Source: Nostoc sp. FACHB-892
GTDB lineage: Bacteria; Cyanobacteriota; Cyanobacteriia; Cyanobacteriales; Nostocaceae
Length of the DNA: 64,000 nucleotides
Reading direction: 5' to 3'
NCBI RefSeq assembly: GCF_014698795.1
Contig: NZ_JACJTR010000026.1
Coordinates: 1 to 64,000 of the forward strand
The notes beneath the pieces are model-generated. The model searched no databases, was not told the DNA's origin, and saw only the letters and a program-made list of their open reading frames with translations. The position numbers and the translations under genes were made by a program. Below are positions 17,653 to 25,778 of this stretch, one piece after another; position 1 is the stretch's first letter; every line of letters starts with the position of its first letter.

Positions 17653-18486
17653 CTACTTATCAACTTCTCTACCAAACAAATCTAGTTGAGAAGTAGCTCG
17701 TAAAAGTCGCGCAGCTTCTGTAGATGTGTCTACTCTCCGAGCGCGATTCGCCTCTTCTGCCTGTTGAGAAATATTTGCTAAGTTTAAATTAGAATATTGT
17801 AAAGACTGATTTGTTTGTATTGTTTGAGCAAATGTTTCACCTATAAATTGTGATTGTGCCTCTTGAATTCTAATAGTTTGTAATTGAGTAACACCTATTA
17901 ATTGTGCTAAATTCAAAATACCCTGGACAACTGGACTATTAGTTCCAATAGTAGGACTAGAAAGAGCAGTCTGAATATTTTGAATATATGAGCTTTTCGC
18001 TCCCTCAGCCTGTTCGGCAGAAGTGGTAATTTCTTCTAATTTATTTTCAGTATTTTCTAACTTTTCTTGTGTCCGATTTTGTCCATCTTTACCAAGAAAA
18101 GCTTCTGCTGCTCCACGAGTAATAAAACGATTGATTTCGTTACTAGCTGAATTTCCCCGTACTGCTACATTATTTTCAAAGCGGCTTGCTCTAGGGTCTG
18201 AACTATAAGAGTTGATAATCAAATTATCACGAATGTTTTTTCCCGCAGTTACGGGGTTAGGTATCTTCAATTCTCTCTCTCCTTTGGAACTCTCAAGAGC
18301 ACTTCGACTCTGTGCTTCTAAAGGCTTTAAGTTATCGCTCAGATTATTTTGAAAGTATTTTTCCATTTCTGCGGAATACAATTTAATATCATTCCAAACC
18401 TGGCCTAATTCCGTGTTAACTTGTGCCATTGCTGGTAAGATTGCCAGGGATAGCAACGTAAAAGTAAAAATGGTAGTTTTTCGCAT
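17653..18486 (-). CDS. VirB5/TrbJ-like periplasmic T4SS protein
   Basis: 277 residues with a textbook signal peptide (MRKTTIFTFTLLSLAILPAM, cleavage likely after AMA). The mature part is almost wholly helical and polar, with repeated Gln/Glu-rich heptads and a conserved-looking TRIQEAQSQ-type segment (here LQTIRIQEAQSQFIGETF) typical of TrbJ/VirB5 minor pilus proteins. No cysteines appear in the mature part. It is 197 bases from the VirB6-like gene and follows the ATPase gene. Confidence 0.58.
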   Translation of the reverse strand: MRKTTIFTFTLLSLAILPAMAQVNTELGQVWNDIKLYSAEMEKYFQNNLSDNLKPLEAQSRSALESSKGERELKIPNPVTAGKNIRDNLIINSYSSDPRASRFENNVAVRGNSASNEINRFITRGAAEAFLGKDGQNRTQEKLENTENKLEEITTSAEQAEGAKSSYIQNIQTALSSPTIGTNSPVVQGILNLAQLIGVTQLQTIRIQEAQSQFIGETFAQTIQTNQSLQYSNLNLANISQQAEEANRARRVDTSTEAARLLRATSQLDLFGREVDK

Positions 18487-18571
18487 ACATTTGTGCCTGA
18501 AAAAGGTAATTTAGCTTTTTAACTATGATTGATAACTTTTTGAATCGCTATTAACTGCTTACACAACCAGA

Positions 18572-21319
18572 TTAACTACTACGTAGTGTAGCCACTAACT
18601 GACGTGCAAATGCAGAAATTGCTTCATATTTATCGCTATGAACTTGCATCATTTTACTCCGTGCAGTTTGTTCAGAGGGGTTATTAGCAACTGCTGCCAA
18701 TTGTTCATAACCTGGATAATAACGACAGAATGTATAAATACCGTTATCATCTAACAGCCATTGGCTATAAACGCCTTCTTTCCGGGGAAAAAAGCTTTCT
18801 GAAGCATTACGAGAAATAATGTGGCGGGGATACTTTAAGATATCTGCAAAACTATCGACTGCAACTGGCTGAATGCGTCCAATCAATCGTGTTGTCAAGT
18901 TTTGCAAAATCTTAGATGCAGCTTTAGATTTGGCAATAGTATCAGGATCTTGTCCTGATAAGATGACTCTGATACCGGCCTTAGCACCGTTCGCACAAAC
19001 TCTCCCAACTAAGTCAGAAATCTGCTCAAATTCAAATAGAATTGGTGCTTCATCAATGAAGAATATCGAGGCCGGACTACTTAATGCGCGTCGTAATGCT
19101 GCTGAATAGGCACTCAGAGATAGTACGGCTGCATCTTCACTATCTGATAAGTTTCTCAGAGCAAAAACTAAAAGTTGTGCATCGGTAGGAAAACTAGATG
19201 GTGCAGAAATGGCTTGTCCCACCCGGCTAGAAAGCCAAAACCGTAAGCGCAGCTGAATTTGACTGAGAGCATCTTCTACTCTCCCAGTTAAACTACTTAG
19301 CTGCAAGTGTTCTGATGAACAGAAATACAGAAAATCTTTTAAGGTAGGGGTTTTCTGCCAAGCAAGAGTGCCAAATCCTCCCACCATCGCCTGTCGATAT
19401 CGCTCTTGTATGCCCTCATCAGCAAAGAAAGCTTCTAATGCTAAGTTGAGCAGCGATCGCACGGTTTGCGATAAAATTTGACTTTCAGTGGATGATCCTA
19501 AAACCATTGTCATTAAAGCTGATTCTAGGAAGGCAGTATAATCATTAAAGCGATCGCGCTGTTGTTCTGGATCTAGCGATCGTAAGTCTGGCTGTTCAAA
19601 TAAGTTATTCGATTGTTTGGAGATATCAAAATACGCTCCATTGACCCCCATAAACTCAGTGTAGTCAGTAAAGGTAGATGTCCCATCAGGTTTAGGGAAA
19701 TCTAACGCCACAACAGGAATACCATGCGCCAAAGCCTGAGTTAGAATCCCTGATACCAAAACCGATTTACCAGCACGAGTTGTAGCAAACAAAGCTAAAT
19801 TTTTGTGTTGATTAAACAAATCTAAATGTACGGGTGTTCCGCCTTCTTCGGCAATCAACTCAAAGCCTTCTTTATCACCCCGTTTAGTTAAAACTAAAGG
19901 CATTAATCCGGGAACTTCACTTGTTAAATATAGCTGGCGACGGTTAAAGGGTGTTGCTAACAAACCTTCCCAAACTATTGGTAGAGTTTGCAGCCAGGTT
20001 TTCCACGCATACTCAACTTCTCTAATTACTCTTGCTGGACGTTGAAAACAGTTTTCAATATATCTTGTCGCCTCATCTAATTTTTCTACAGTTGGACGAT
20101 GTACCAAAATAGCGATACTCGTATAGATGGGGACTGCACCTTCAAATAATTGTTCTTGTGCTGCTACCGATTTCTTCAGCTTTAATTGAGCGTTGACATC
20201 AATAGTTTTACTTTTTTCTTGAGCCATTATTGTTGTCATGTTTGACTGCTTCAGCACTCGTTGCAAAGTAGTTTTCACCAATGCTGGATTTGCCGCAGTC
20301 AACTCACAAAAAATCTCTGTATCTACTACTCTTTCTCTGGCCAATAGTTCCCATAAATATCGCAGTTGAGTAGATTTATTTGGCCAACCTCCGGGTTTTT
20401 CGAGAAATGATAGTACGCCGATATAACGATTGTTAACATTAACCCAACGGCGATCGGCACAAGGTACGCTAGACTCCATCAGCAAAGTTGTGCCGTGGAT
20501 ATTGTCTATCAACAATTTAGTACTAGCTAAATCTGAATTAACTTGTTCGTGCAGTCCTTCTTCATCTAAAGTCATCAACTGGGGAATCTCTATTGGCTGC
20601 GTATCATTAAACCTTTTCCAGATGCCCTCCCAGAGTTCATCTGCTCTCAAAGGCTTGACATCCAATCCCATTTGGTTAGACAAAATTTGTTCCCAGCGCA
20701 GAAAACCCTGTTTATAAGCATTTGTTATCAGGGTTTCAATGCGCTGGTTTTCTACTTCTGATAGTTCACCTTTAAATTTCAACCACCAAGATTCAGCTTT
20801 GACTAAAAGTTTCTCTATCCAATCATCTGCATTTGCCGAGTTGGATTCAACGGTGTAAGTTACATAAATACGCAAAAATTTAGGCTTACGAATACCAGAA
20901 ATAGTCAATTCTTTGATTCTGGCTCTCTCTGCCATCAACAAATATTTAATATCTCGTGATGGCGCATTTCTTATTAGCGATACTAATTCTTTTTGACGTT
21001 CTTTATCAGAACTAAAAGATCCCAAATGCAGTGTCATTCTTTCACCGCTAGGGATATCTTTTAATCCGGCTTCAATGTTATTAAAAAGCGTATCGATTTG
21101 TTCGGGTCTTAAAGTGGTATGAATTCCCTTACAGTCAAAACCAAAAACAAAGCAAAACCGATCTCTTTGATTGCCTTTTGTCAAAAGGTAAGCACCAATA
21201 TCACGCCCATTCAATGCTACACGTAGCATTGTCGCCAAGTGTAAGGCATCTTCAAATGGTGTTAATCTACTTTCATTTCCGGCGACGCCGACGCTTTGTT
21301 TTCCGATTTTTTGCTTCAT
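18572..21319 (-). CDS. VirB4/TraC-type T4SS ATPase
   Basis: The energising ATPase of pilus assembly and substrate transfer. From ATG 21319 the protein is 915 residues. Walker A is FATTRAGKSVLVSG near residue 510, followed by VVALDFPKPDGTS; Walker B is SIFFIDEAPILFEF near 755; GIRVILSGQDPDTIAKSK and NLTTRLIGRI follow. This is the HerA/FtsK-like layout of VirB4. The frame is open to 21379, which would lengthen an overlap with the VirB3-like gene from 47 to 107 bases, so the inner ATG is preferred. The order B3 then B4 with overlap is typical of T4SS operons. Confidence 0.82.
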   Translation of the reverse strand: MKQKIGKQSVGVAGNESRLTPFEDALHLATMLRVALNGRDIGAYLLTKGNQRDRFCFVFGFDCKGIHTTLRPEQIDTLFNNIEAGLKDIPSGERMTLHLGSFSSDKERQKELVSLIRNAPSRDIKYLLMAERARIKELTISGIRKPKFLRIYVTYTVESNSANADDWIEKLLVKAESWWLKFKGELSEVENQRIETLITNAYKQGFLRWEQILSNQMGLDVKPLRADELWEGIWKRFNDTQPIEIPQLMTLDEEGLHEQVNSDLASTKLLIDNIHGTTLLMESSVPCADRRWVNVNNRYIGVLSFLEKPGGWPNKSTQLRYLWELLARERVVDTEIFCELTAANPALVKTTLQRVLKQSNMTTIMAQEKSKTIDVNAQLKLKKSVAAQEQLFEGAVPIYTSIAILVHRPTVEKLDEATRYIENCFQRPARVIREVEYAWKTWLQTLPIVWEGLLATPFNRRQLYLTSEVPGLMPLVLTKRGDKEGFELIAEEGGTPVHLDLFNQHKNLALFATTRAGKSVLVSGILTQALAHGIPVVALDFPKPDGTSTFTDYTEFMGVNGAYFDISKQSNNLFEQPDLRSLDPEQQRDRFNDYTAFLESALMTMVLGSSTESQILSQTVRSLLNLALEAFFADEGIQERYRQAMVGGFGTLAWQKTPTLKDFLYFCSSEHLQLSSLTGRVEDALSQIQLRLRFWLSSRVGQAISAPSSFPTDAQLLVFALRNLSDSEDAAVLSLSAYSAALRRALSSPASIFFIDEAPILFEFEQISDLVGRVCANGAKAGIRVILSGQDPDTIAKSKAASKILQNLTTRLIGRIQPVAVDSFADILKYPRHIISRNASESFFPRKEGVYSQWLLDDNGIYTFCRYYPGYEQLAAVANNPSEQTARSKMMQVHSDKYEAISAFARQLVATLRSS

Positions 21320-21644
21320 GGTTAACTTCCAATAAGCTTTGATAACGAGCAAAGCCTCTTGTCCAAGCGGGAACGCCAATAAATTTACTTAAAAAACTCC
21401 AACTCCTACCACCCGTTAAGATCCACCAAGTTCCTATTCCCCAACCAGTCATTAGTATTGTCCACAACCATTTTTGAAACTCTTCTTGGAAAATTCCACC
21501 AAAAATTCCATTGATAATAAAGTAAGAGGCTAGGGCAATTACCGTCCAAGGAAGAATTTGATCGGCAGGAATTGGCCCTAATGACGGTTGGCTTCCCAGA
21601 ACCTGATTGACTGGACGAAATTCTTGTTCCCGCTCTTGAGACAT
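21273..21644 (-). CDS. VirB3-like small T4SS membrane protein
   Basis: 123 residues with two hydrophobic segments near 32-50 and 60-78 (ILPWTVIALASYFIINGIF, then WLWTILMTGWGIGTWWIL) and a very basic tail ending KRRRRRK. Size, double helix and placement directly before, and overlapping, the VirB4 gene match VirB3. A basic C-terminus on the cytosolic side fits contact with VirB4. Direct sequence similarity to VirB3 was not evident to me, so this is a positional and topological call. Confidence 0.5.
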   Translation of the reverse strand: MSQEREQEFRPVNQVLGSQPSLGPIPADQILPWTVIALASYFIINGIFGGIFQEEFQKWLWTILMTGWGIGTWWILTGGRSWSFLSKFIGVPAWTRGFARYQSLLEVNHEAKNRKTKRRRRRK

Positions 21645-21672
21645 TTGATGAAATATGAAATATTTGAATTAT

Positions 21673-22287
21673 TTACTGCTGTTGTGGACCAATTACAAAG
21701 CGTGTGAGTACATCAGCAATGGTAACAGCAACAACGACTAATAGGGGAGTTCTGGCAATGCTTTGCCAATCTTCATCTTTACGGACTGCGTTAATCACAC
21801 CAACCAAGGAGATTGCAATATAGAGTAAGTAAATGGCCCGCAACACATTAAATATCAAACTTATTGCTGCCTCACCACCACCAACTCCTGTTCCACCACC
21901 TAAGTTTCTTTTGAAAAACCTTTCAGCTTCCCCAAAAAACTGTGCTTGTGCGGGGGCTGCAAACCAGTCTAACCAATATAAACTCAGAATTACGGCTGCG
22001 GCTAAAATTTGTAATAATATTAGCGATCGCTTTGGTAAATTCACTTGCTGTCCAATTTGTTGGATGATGACTGCAATTAAACTACCAACTAGTAAACAAA
22101 AAAGCAGAATAGGACTTTTTAGGCTGATAACGCTTACAAGTACAGCACAAGCAATCAAAAAAGGTACAGATTCAATCAGAATAATCAAGCTAGATTTGAG
22201 TCCCAGTCTTAACTTATGAGATCCTTTGATAGCGCTACCAATTAAAGCTTTGAAAAAGTTTCTCTCGTGAGAACTTTGCCTAGACAT
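21673..22287 (-). CDS. VirB2-like pilin with an unusually long N-terminal membrane region
   Basis: 204 residues. The C-terminal ~85 residues look like a mature VirB2 pilin: an AQA cleavage-like site (APAQAQFF), a short Gly-rich loop (NLGGGTGVGGGEA), then two hydrophobic helices separated by a charged turn (VINAVRKDEDW). The ~115 residues before it hold three extra hydrophobic segments instead of a simple signal peptide. That could be an integral leader, or the protein may never be cleaved. It is the first gene of the T4SS-like cluster, 28 bases from the VirB3-like gene. Confidence 0.52.
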   Translation of the reverse strand: MSRQSSHERNFFKALIGSAIKGSHKLRLGLKSSLIILIESVPFLIACAVLVSVISLKSPILLFCLLVGSLIAVIIQQIGQQVNLPKRSLILLQILAAAVILSLYWLDWFAAPAQAQFFGEAERFFKRNLGGGTGVGGGEAAISLIFNVLRAIYLLYIAISLVGVINAVRKDEDWQSIARTPLLVVVAVTIADVLTRFVIGPQQQ

Positions 22288-22861
22288 TTTCTAATTTTCC
22301 TATGGTGTACTGTGGGCGTTAGTTGTTTCCAATTTTACAAGCATTCCGATCTTACATGATTTAACATTTATTTTTCCTCAAATTATGAAGTTTAGCAAAG
22401 TTCTATACTATACATAAATTTGTATTAATTTAAGTTAACAAAACATTAATATTTCTTTAATTAGGTATTCATGGTTATAGAAACTGGGTTTCGAGCTTTT
22501 TAACCAGAACTGCTACATTCTTCCTTAAGTTTTTCCATACTATAGGAAACTGCTTTGATTTCTGTTCGCGCAACGCTGCGTAGCCATACTTATTTGCGTG
22601 GTGCGCGTTCGCGTTCGCGTTCGCGTTCGCGTCTCTGAAAGAGAAGCGTCTCCCAGAGAAGCGCGATAGGCAGCAAGTGGGGAGTAGGGAGTAGGAAATC
22701 AACCTTTTCTAGTTGTACGGGGTTTTTTCAAAAACCCAATATGGATGAGTACTATATCTCCATACTATCAATTATCAGTTTGAGTAAGGCAGGTAATGGT
22801 TTAATATTACACAGTGCTTTAGCTATAGAACCCCAGAAAGGTCAATCCATAGGTTTATTTA
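22288..22861. other. Intergenic region upstream of the T4SS-like cluster
   Basis: Leader of the virB2-like gene lies at the left. The right part holds dispersed cyanobacterial repeat DNA: a hexamer tract (22603-22632) followed by gcgtctctgaaagagaagcg, which folds back on itself. A 75-codon minus-strand frame here reads ANANANANA from the hexamers and is not a gene. Confidence 0.55.
22603..22632. repeat. Hexanucleotide tandem repeat gttcgc
   Basis: Four perfect gttcgc units at 22607-22630 with partial copies at each side, within a larger dispersed repeat. Confidence 0.85.
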
Positions 22862-23197
22862 TTGTGGCAAAAACTTTGGAATCGTGAGCCAAAACAGAAA
22901 CCACCGAAAAATGAAACTCCGACACAGAAGAAAAAACGGCAAAATGAAGTAGGGACAATTTACCCAGTAGAAAAAATTGGAGCGATCGCTCAAAAATACC
23001 ATATCCCTTTTTTATGTGATGCTTCCCAAGCAGTCGGTAAAATTCCGATCAACCTTCTGCAAGCTATGAATCTTGCGGAAAATGTAATTAAGGGAGCGTT
23101 AAGAATTGGTATTGGGAAATTTACAACCAAAGAAGAAATTGAAAAAGCATCTTCTGCGATCGCCAGTGCAGTAAAGGCTATTTTGAGCCTAAAATAA
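22862..23197 (+). pseudogene. Cysteine desulfurase (NifS/IscS) remnant with internal deletion
   Basis: The 111-codon frame begins with ~28 residues of unrelated, basic sequence. It then reads NEVGTIYPVEKIGAIAQKY and IPFLCDASQAVGKIPIN, the pyridoxal-phosphate-binding core of NifS-type desulfurases. It jumps directly to LLQAMNLAENVIKGALRIGI and GKFTTKEEIEKAS, the C-terminal end of the same family. About 150 residues between them, with the PLP-binding lysine and the catalytic cysteine loop, are missing. The protein cannot be active. The frame is preserved through the junction, as in the Argonaute remnant at 257-823. Confidence 0.8.
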
Positions 23198-23276
23198 TAA
23201 AACCCTTATTAGGGCTTTAAGACTAATTTAAGTTACATAAATCTGTCAAATTGTCAAATAATTTGGCAAGCGACAC

Positions 23277-23900
23277 TTATGAATTCGCAAGTTGTCGGTA
23301 ACGTTCCTGAACTTCCTGAATGGAAAACAAAGTTTCAAACTTCAACCCTGCTGACTGGTACAACTCACCTCCACCTTGTTGTCGGTCTACCAGTGAAATT
23401 ATTTGATTTACGGTATAACCTGCATCTTTAAGACGCTCAACTGCTTTTAAAGCAGATTGCCCAGTTGTAACGACATCTTCCAAAACTACTACTTTTGCAC
23501 CTTCTGGTAGACTGGGGCCTTCTATATAAGCTTTCGTCCCATAACCCTTGGCTTCCTTGCGAATAATTAGTGCTGGTATTGGGCGGTTTTCATAAACAGA
23601 AACTATACTCACTGCTGTCACCATTGGATCAGCCCCCATTGTTAAACCACCTACAGCCTGTGTATCTACGGGTAGTAAATGAAACAGCAACCGTCCGACT
23701 GCCAAAGCACCTTGAGGATGCAGTGTTACCTGCGTCTTGTTGACATAATAAGAACTACGCAGCCCAGAAGATAGGAGAAAATCACCTTCTTGATAAGCAA
23801 GTTGGCAAAATAAATCTAGTAGCTTGTGGCGCAAGGTGGTCGAATCAGGGGTGGTTGCCCAAATATCTGAGTGGGTAAGAGTTTCAGTAGGATACGTCAT
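23277..23900 (-). CDS. pyrE: Orotate phosphoribosyltransferase
   Basis: Joins orotate to PRPP to give OMP in pyrimidine synthesis. The 207 residues include FLLSSGLRSSYYVNKTQ near the N-terminus, the GGLTMGADPM loop, RKEAKGYGTKAYIEG (flexible catalytic loop) and the PRPP-binding motif VVVLEDVVTTGQSA. All key elements are present and length is normal. ATG start at 23900. It stands alone, convergent with the NifS remnant and divergent from the secreted protein gene at 24007. Confidence 0.95.
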   Translation of the reverse strand: MTYPTETLTHSDIWATTPDSTTLRHKLLDLFCQLAYQEGDFLLSSGLRSSYYVNKTQVTLHPQGALAVGRLLFHLLPVDTQAVGGLTMGADPMVTAVSIVSVYENRPIPALIIRKEAKGYGTKAYIEGPSLPEGAKVVVLEDVVTTGQSALKAVERLKDAGYTVNQIISLVDRQQGGGELYQSAGLKFETLFSIQEVQERYRQLANS

Positions 23901-24006
23901 TACAAAACATTAAAAATTGTGCTACACCAAAGGTTGAACTCATGAGAGTTCTGAACTTAAGCATAAATTAAGATTCGCCCAAAACAAAAATTGAGGAGTC
24001 AGAAAC

Positions 24007-24441
24007 GTGTGTCTAAAATTTAAACCCTTTGGTGGTTTATTGGTGCTGCTTGCTGCTAGTATTGCTTTTCCCTCAGTAGCATCTGCCCAAACTGAAACCG
24101 CCAAAACTGAAACTACTAATGATGTATTTGAACGAGCTTATTTTCGTCATGATCGCAATTTCTATGAGAATAGCAGTCTCAAGCGTCAACTAGACTCATT
24201 TTTCGGATCGGGTTCCGGTTTCGGTGGTTCTTTCCCAGAAAACGAAATTGCTCGCGATGCTCAGTTGATTAACAGTTTATATCGTGATGTCCTGACTCAA
24301 CAAGTTGGCAACGACCCATATATTCGCACTCCTGATTTACCAAATCCTTATGACACATCACTAATGATGTCTCCGCGTTTCAATAGCAACAAACTCAAAG
24401 TAGGAACTGAATTCAGGTTTGAAACTTTACTACCTCGGTAA
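24007..24441 (+). CDS. Small secreted hypothetical protein
   Basis: 144 residues from GTG 24007, preceded by TTGAGGAG about 10 bases upstream. A signal peptide with hydrophobic core LLVLLAASIAFPSVASA ends in ASA-Q, so export to the periplasm or outside is expected. The mature part is polar and rich in Asn, Phe and Arg (FERAYFRHDRNFYENSSLKR, GSGFGGSFPENEIARDAQ), with no Cys. I do not know the family; the style is that of conserved cyanobacterial secreted proteins. Divergent from pyrE. Confidence 0.65.
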   Translation: MCLKFKPFGGLLVLLAASIAFPSVASAQTETAKTETTNDVFERAYFRHDRNFYENSSLKRQLDSFFGSGSGFGGSFPENEIARDAQLINSLYRDVLTQQVGNDPYIRTPDLPNPYDTSLMMSPRFNSNKLKVGTEFRFETLLPR

Positions 24442-24589
24442 TATTGTGGAGTAGGGAGTGGGGGAGCAAGGGGAGATGAGGGAGACAAGGGGACAAGAGG
24501 TGATAACTTGAAACAAGTCTTTCTCCTTGACCCCAAGTCCTCTTGCCCAATGCCCTTTATCCCTCTATTACTGCTTTTTGATTGTTCAG

Positions 24590-24662
24590 TGCGCCCTGCT
24601 GGAATCGAACCAGCCTGAAGACGAATTATGAGTTCGTTGCCTCCCCAATCGGCCAAAGGCGC
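24590..24662 (-). tRNA. tRNA with CAU anticodon (tRNA-Met likely)
   Basis: 73 bases that fold fully. Acceptor GCGCCTT pairs with AGGGCGC (one G-T pair), the D arm is GCC/GGC, the anticodon stem is ACGAA/TTCGT around loop CTCATAA (anticodon CAT), and the T arm is GCTGG/CCAGC around TTCGATT. The discriminator is A and CCA is not encoded. It lacks the initiator C1:A72-type start, so elongator Met is favoured. An isoleucine tRNA with lysidine-modified CAU cannot be ruled out by eye. Confidence 0.85.
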
Positions 24663-24955
24663 TTGTTTTGTTGGCTCTCGGGTTCATAAGAGTCAATTAC
24701 TTCAACTCTTAGGTCAACCTGATTTGCTAATTTTATACTAAGGAAAATACCTCATGCATCGAGTTTAGCCAATTGGGTAATTATAGCACAAATTTACACT
24801 TGTGAATACTCGACAATAGCTTATCAGATTTTTATACTACATAATTTAATCATAAAATAGTGCAGACTAATATTGATCAAGTTCCTTTAAGATTGAGGTC
24901 AAAAGCTTCACTATTCTTAAATAGACCCGCATTTTTATGTAATAGCTTGTCAGTG

Positions 24956-25657
24956 ATGAAAATAAATTCTACTGTACTTCTTACTTTGGTTTTGTTAATC
25001 CTGATGATGGGGGCAGGTTCTGTGAGTGCCCTTTTGGGGTTTGAACTAGGTAGTTCAGCACTTAAAGGCGTTACTACACCAGATGGGCGTCCTACAACCA
25101 AATTTGCCAGCAATAAAACAAATAGCTCTCAACAGGCAGGGTTAGTGCTATTAAAAGAGGAAGAGATTCTAAAAATTGTCAAGGCACGAATTGAGGGTAA
25201 GACCAAGACCGCTAAATCAGAAAAGCTAGAGGAAGATGATGAAGAAACCAATAGCAGCAAGCAGAAGCCAGAGGAAAAACTCCCAGCAGTGGTTGAAGAA
25301 AAGCCCCAGCCAGGGTTTCCAGTTACTGCCCAGAGTCAAGGTGTAACCATGATTGTGCAATCTGCCCGCTACTCTGGTGGTGATTTGCTATTGAAAGTGA
25401 AAATGCAGAACAAAGGTAAAGATTCTGTGCGCTTCCTGTATAGTTTTTTAGATGTTACCGATGATAAAGGACGAACTCTGAGTGCTAGTACAGAAGGTTT
25501 ACCAACAGAATTGCCTGTAAATGGGCCAGCATTTACAGGTACAGTGAGCATTCCCACAGCTTTACTTGATGATGTTAAGAAAATATCACTCGCTCTCACT
25601 GATTATCCCGCTCAAGAATTGAAGTTAGTAGCGTCAAATATTTCTGTAGAGAGGTAG
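24956..25657 (+). CDS. Hypothetical exported or membrane-anchored protein
   Basis: From ATG 24956, 233 residues: an N-terminal hydrophobic segment (STVLLTLVLLILMMGAGSVS) serving as signal or anchor, a Lys/Glu-rich low-complexity linker (residues ~70-120), and a C-terminal beta-rich domain of ~100 residues (SQGVTMIVQSARYSGGDLLL, then DVTDDKGRTLSASTEGLP) like an immunoglobulin-type extracytoplasmic domain. An upstream GTG at 24860 would put 32 residues before the signal and is unlikely. Function unknown. It precedes the CNNM/CorC gene in the same direction. Confidence 0.65.
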   Translation: MKINSTVLLTLVLLILMMGAGSVSALLGFELGSSALKGVTTPDGRPTTKFASNKTNSSQQAGLVLLKEEEILKIVKARIEGKTKTAKSEKLEEDDEETNSSKQKPEEKLPAVVEEKPQPGFPVTAQSQGVTMIVQSARYSGGDLLLKVKMQNKGKDSVRFLYSFLDVTDDKGRTLSASTEGLPTELPVNGPAFTGTVSIPTALLDDVKKISLALTDYPAQELKLVASNISVER

Positions 25658-25660
25658 ATT

Positions 25661-25772
25661 GGGCATGGGGCATTGGGCATTGGACATTGGGCATTGGGCA
25701 TTGGGCATTGGTGATTATACGTTATTTTTTACCATTCCCCACTCTCCATTCCCATTCCCCATTCCCCATTCC
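25661..25772. repeat. Short tandem repeats (attgggc type) with complementary partner tract
   Basis: Tandem attgggc/attggac units at 25661-25711 are followed at ~25734-25772 by cattcccc/attcccc units, which are near-complementary, so the tract may fold. It sits directly before the CNNM/CorC start codon. Confidence 0.75.
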
Positions 25773-25778
25773 CCCTAA

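Noticed and set aside
22475..22702. 75-codon minus-strand ORF with ANANANANA run
   Set aside because: Created by a gttcgc hexamer tract in repeat DNA.
24590..24662. Initiator tRNA-Met
   Set aside because: The first acceptor pair is G-C and three G-C pairs do not flank the anticodon loop, so the initiator features are absent.
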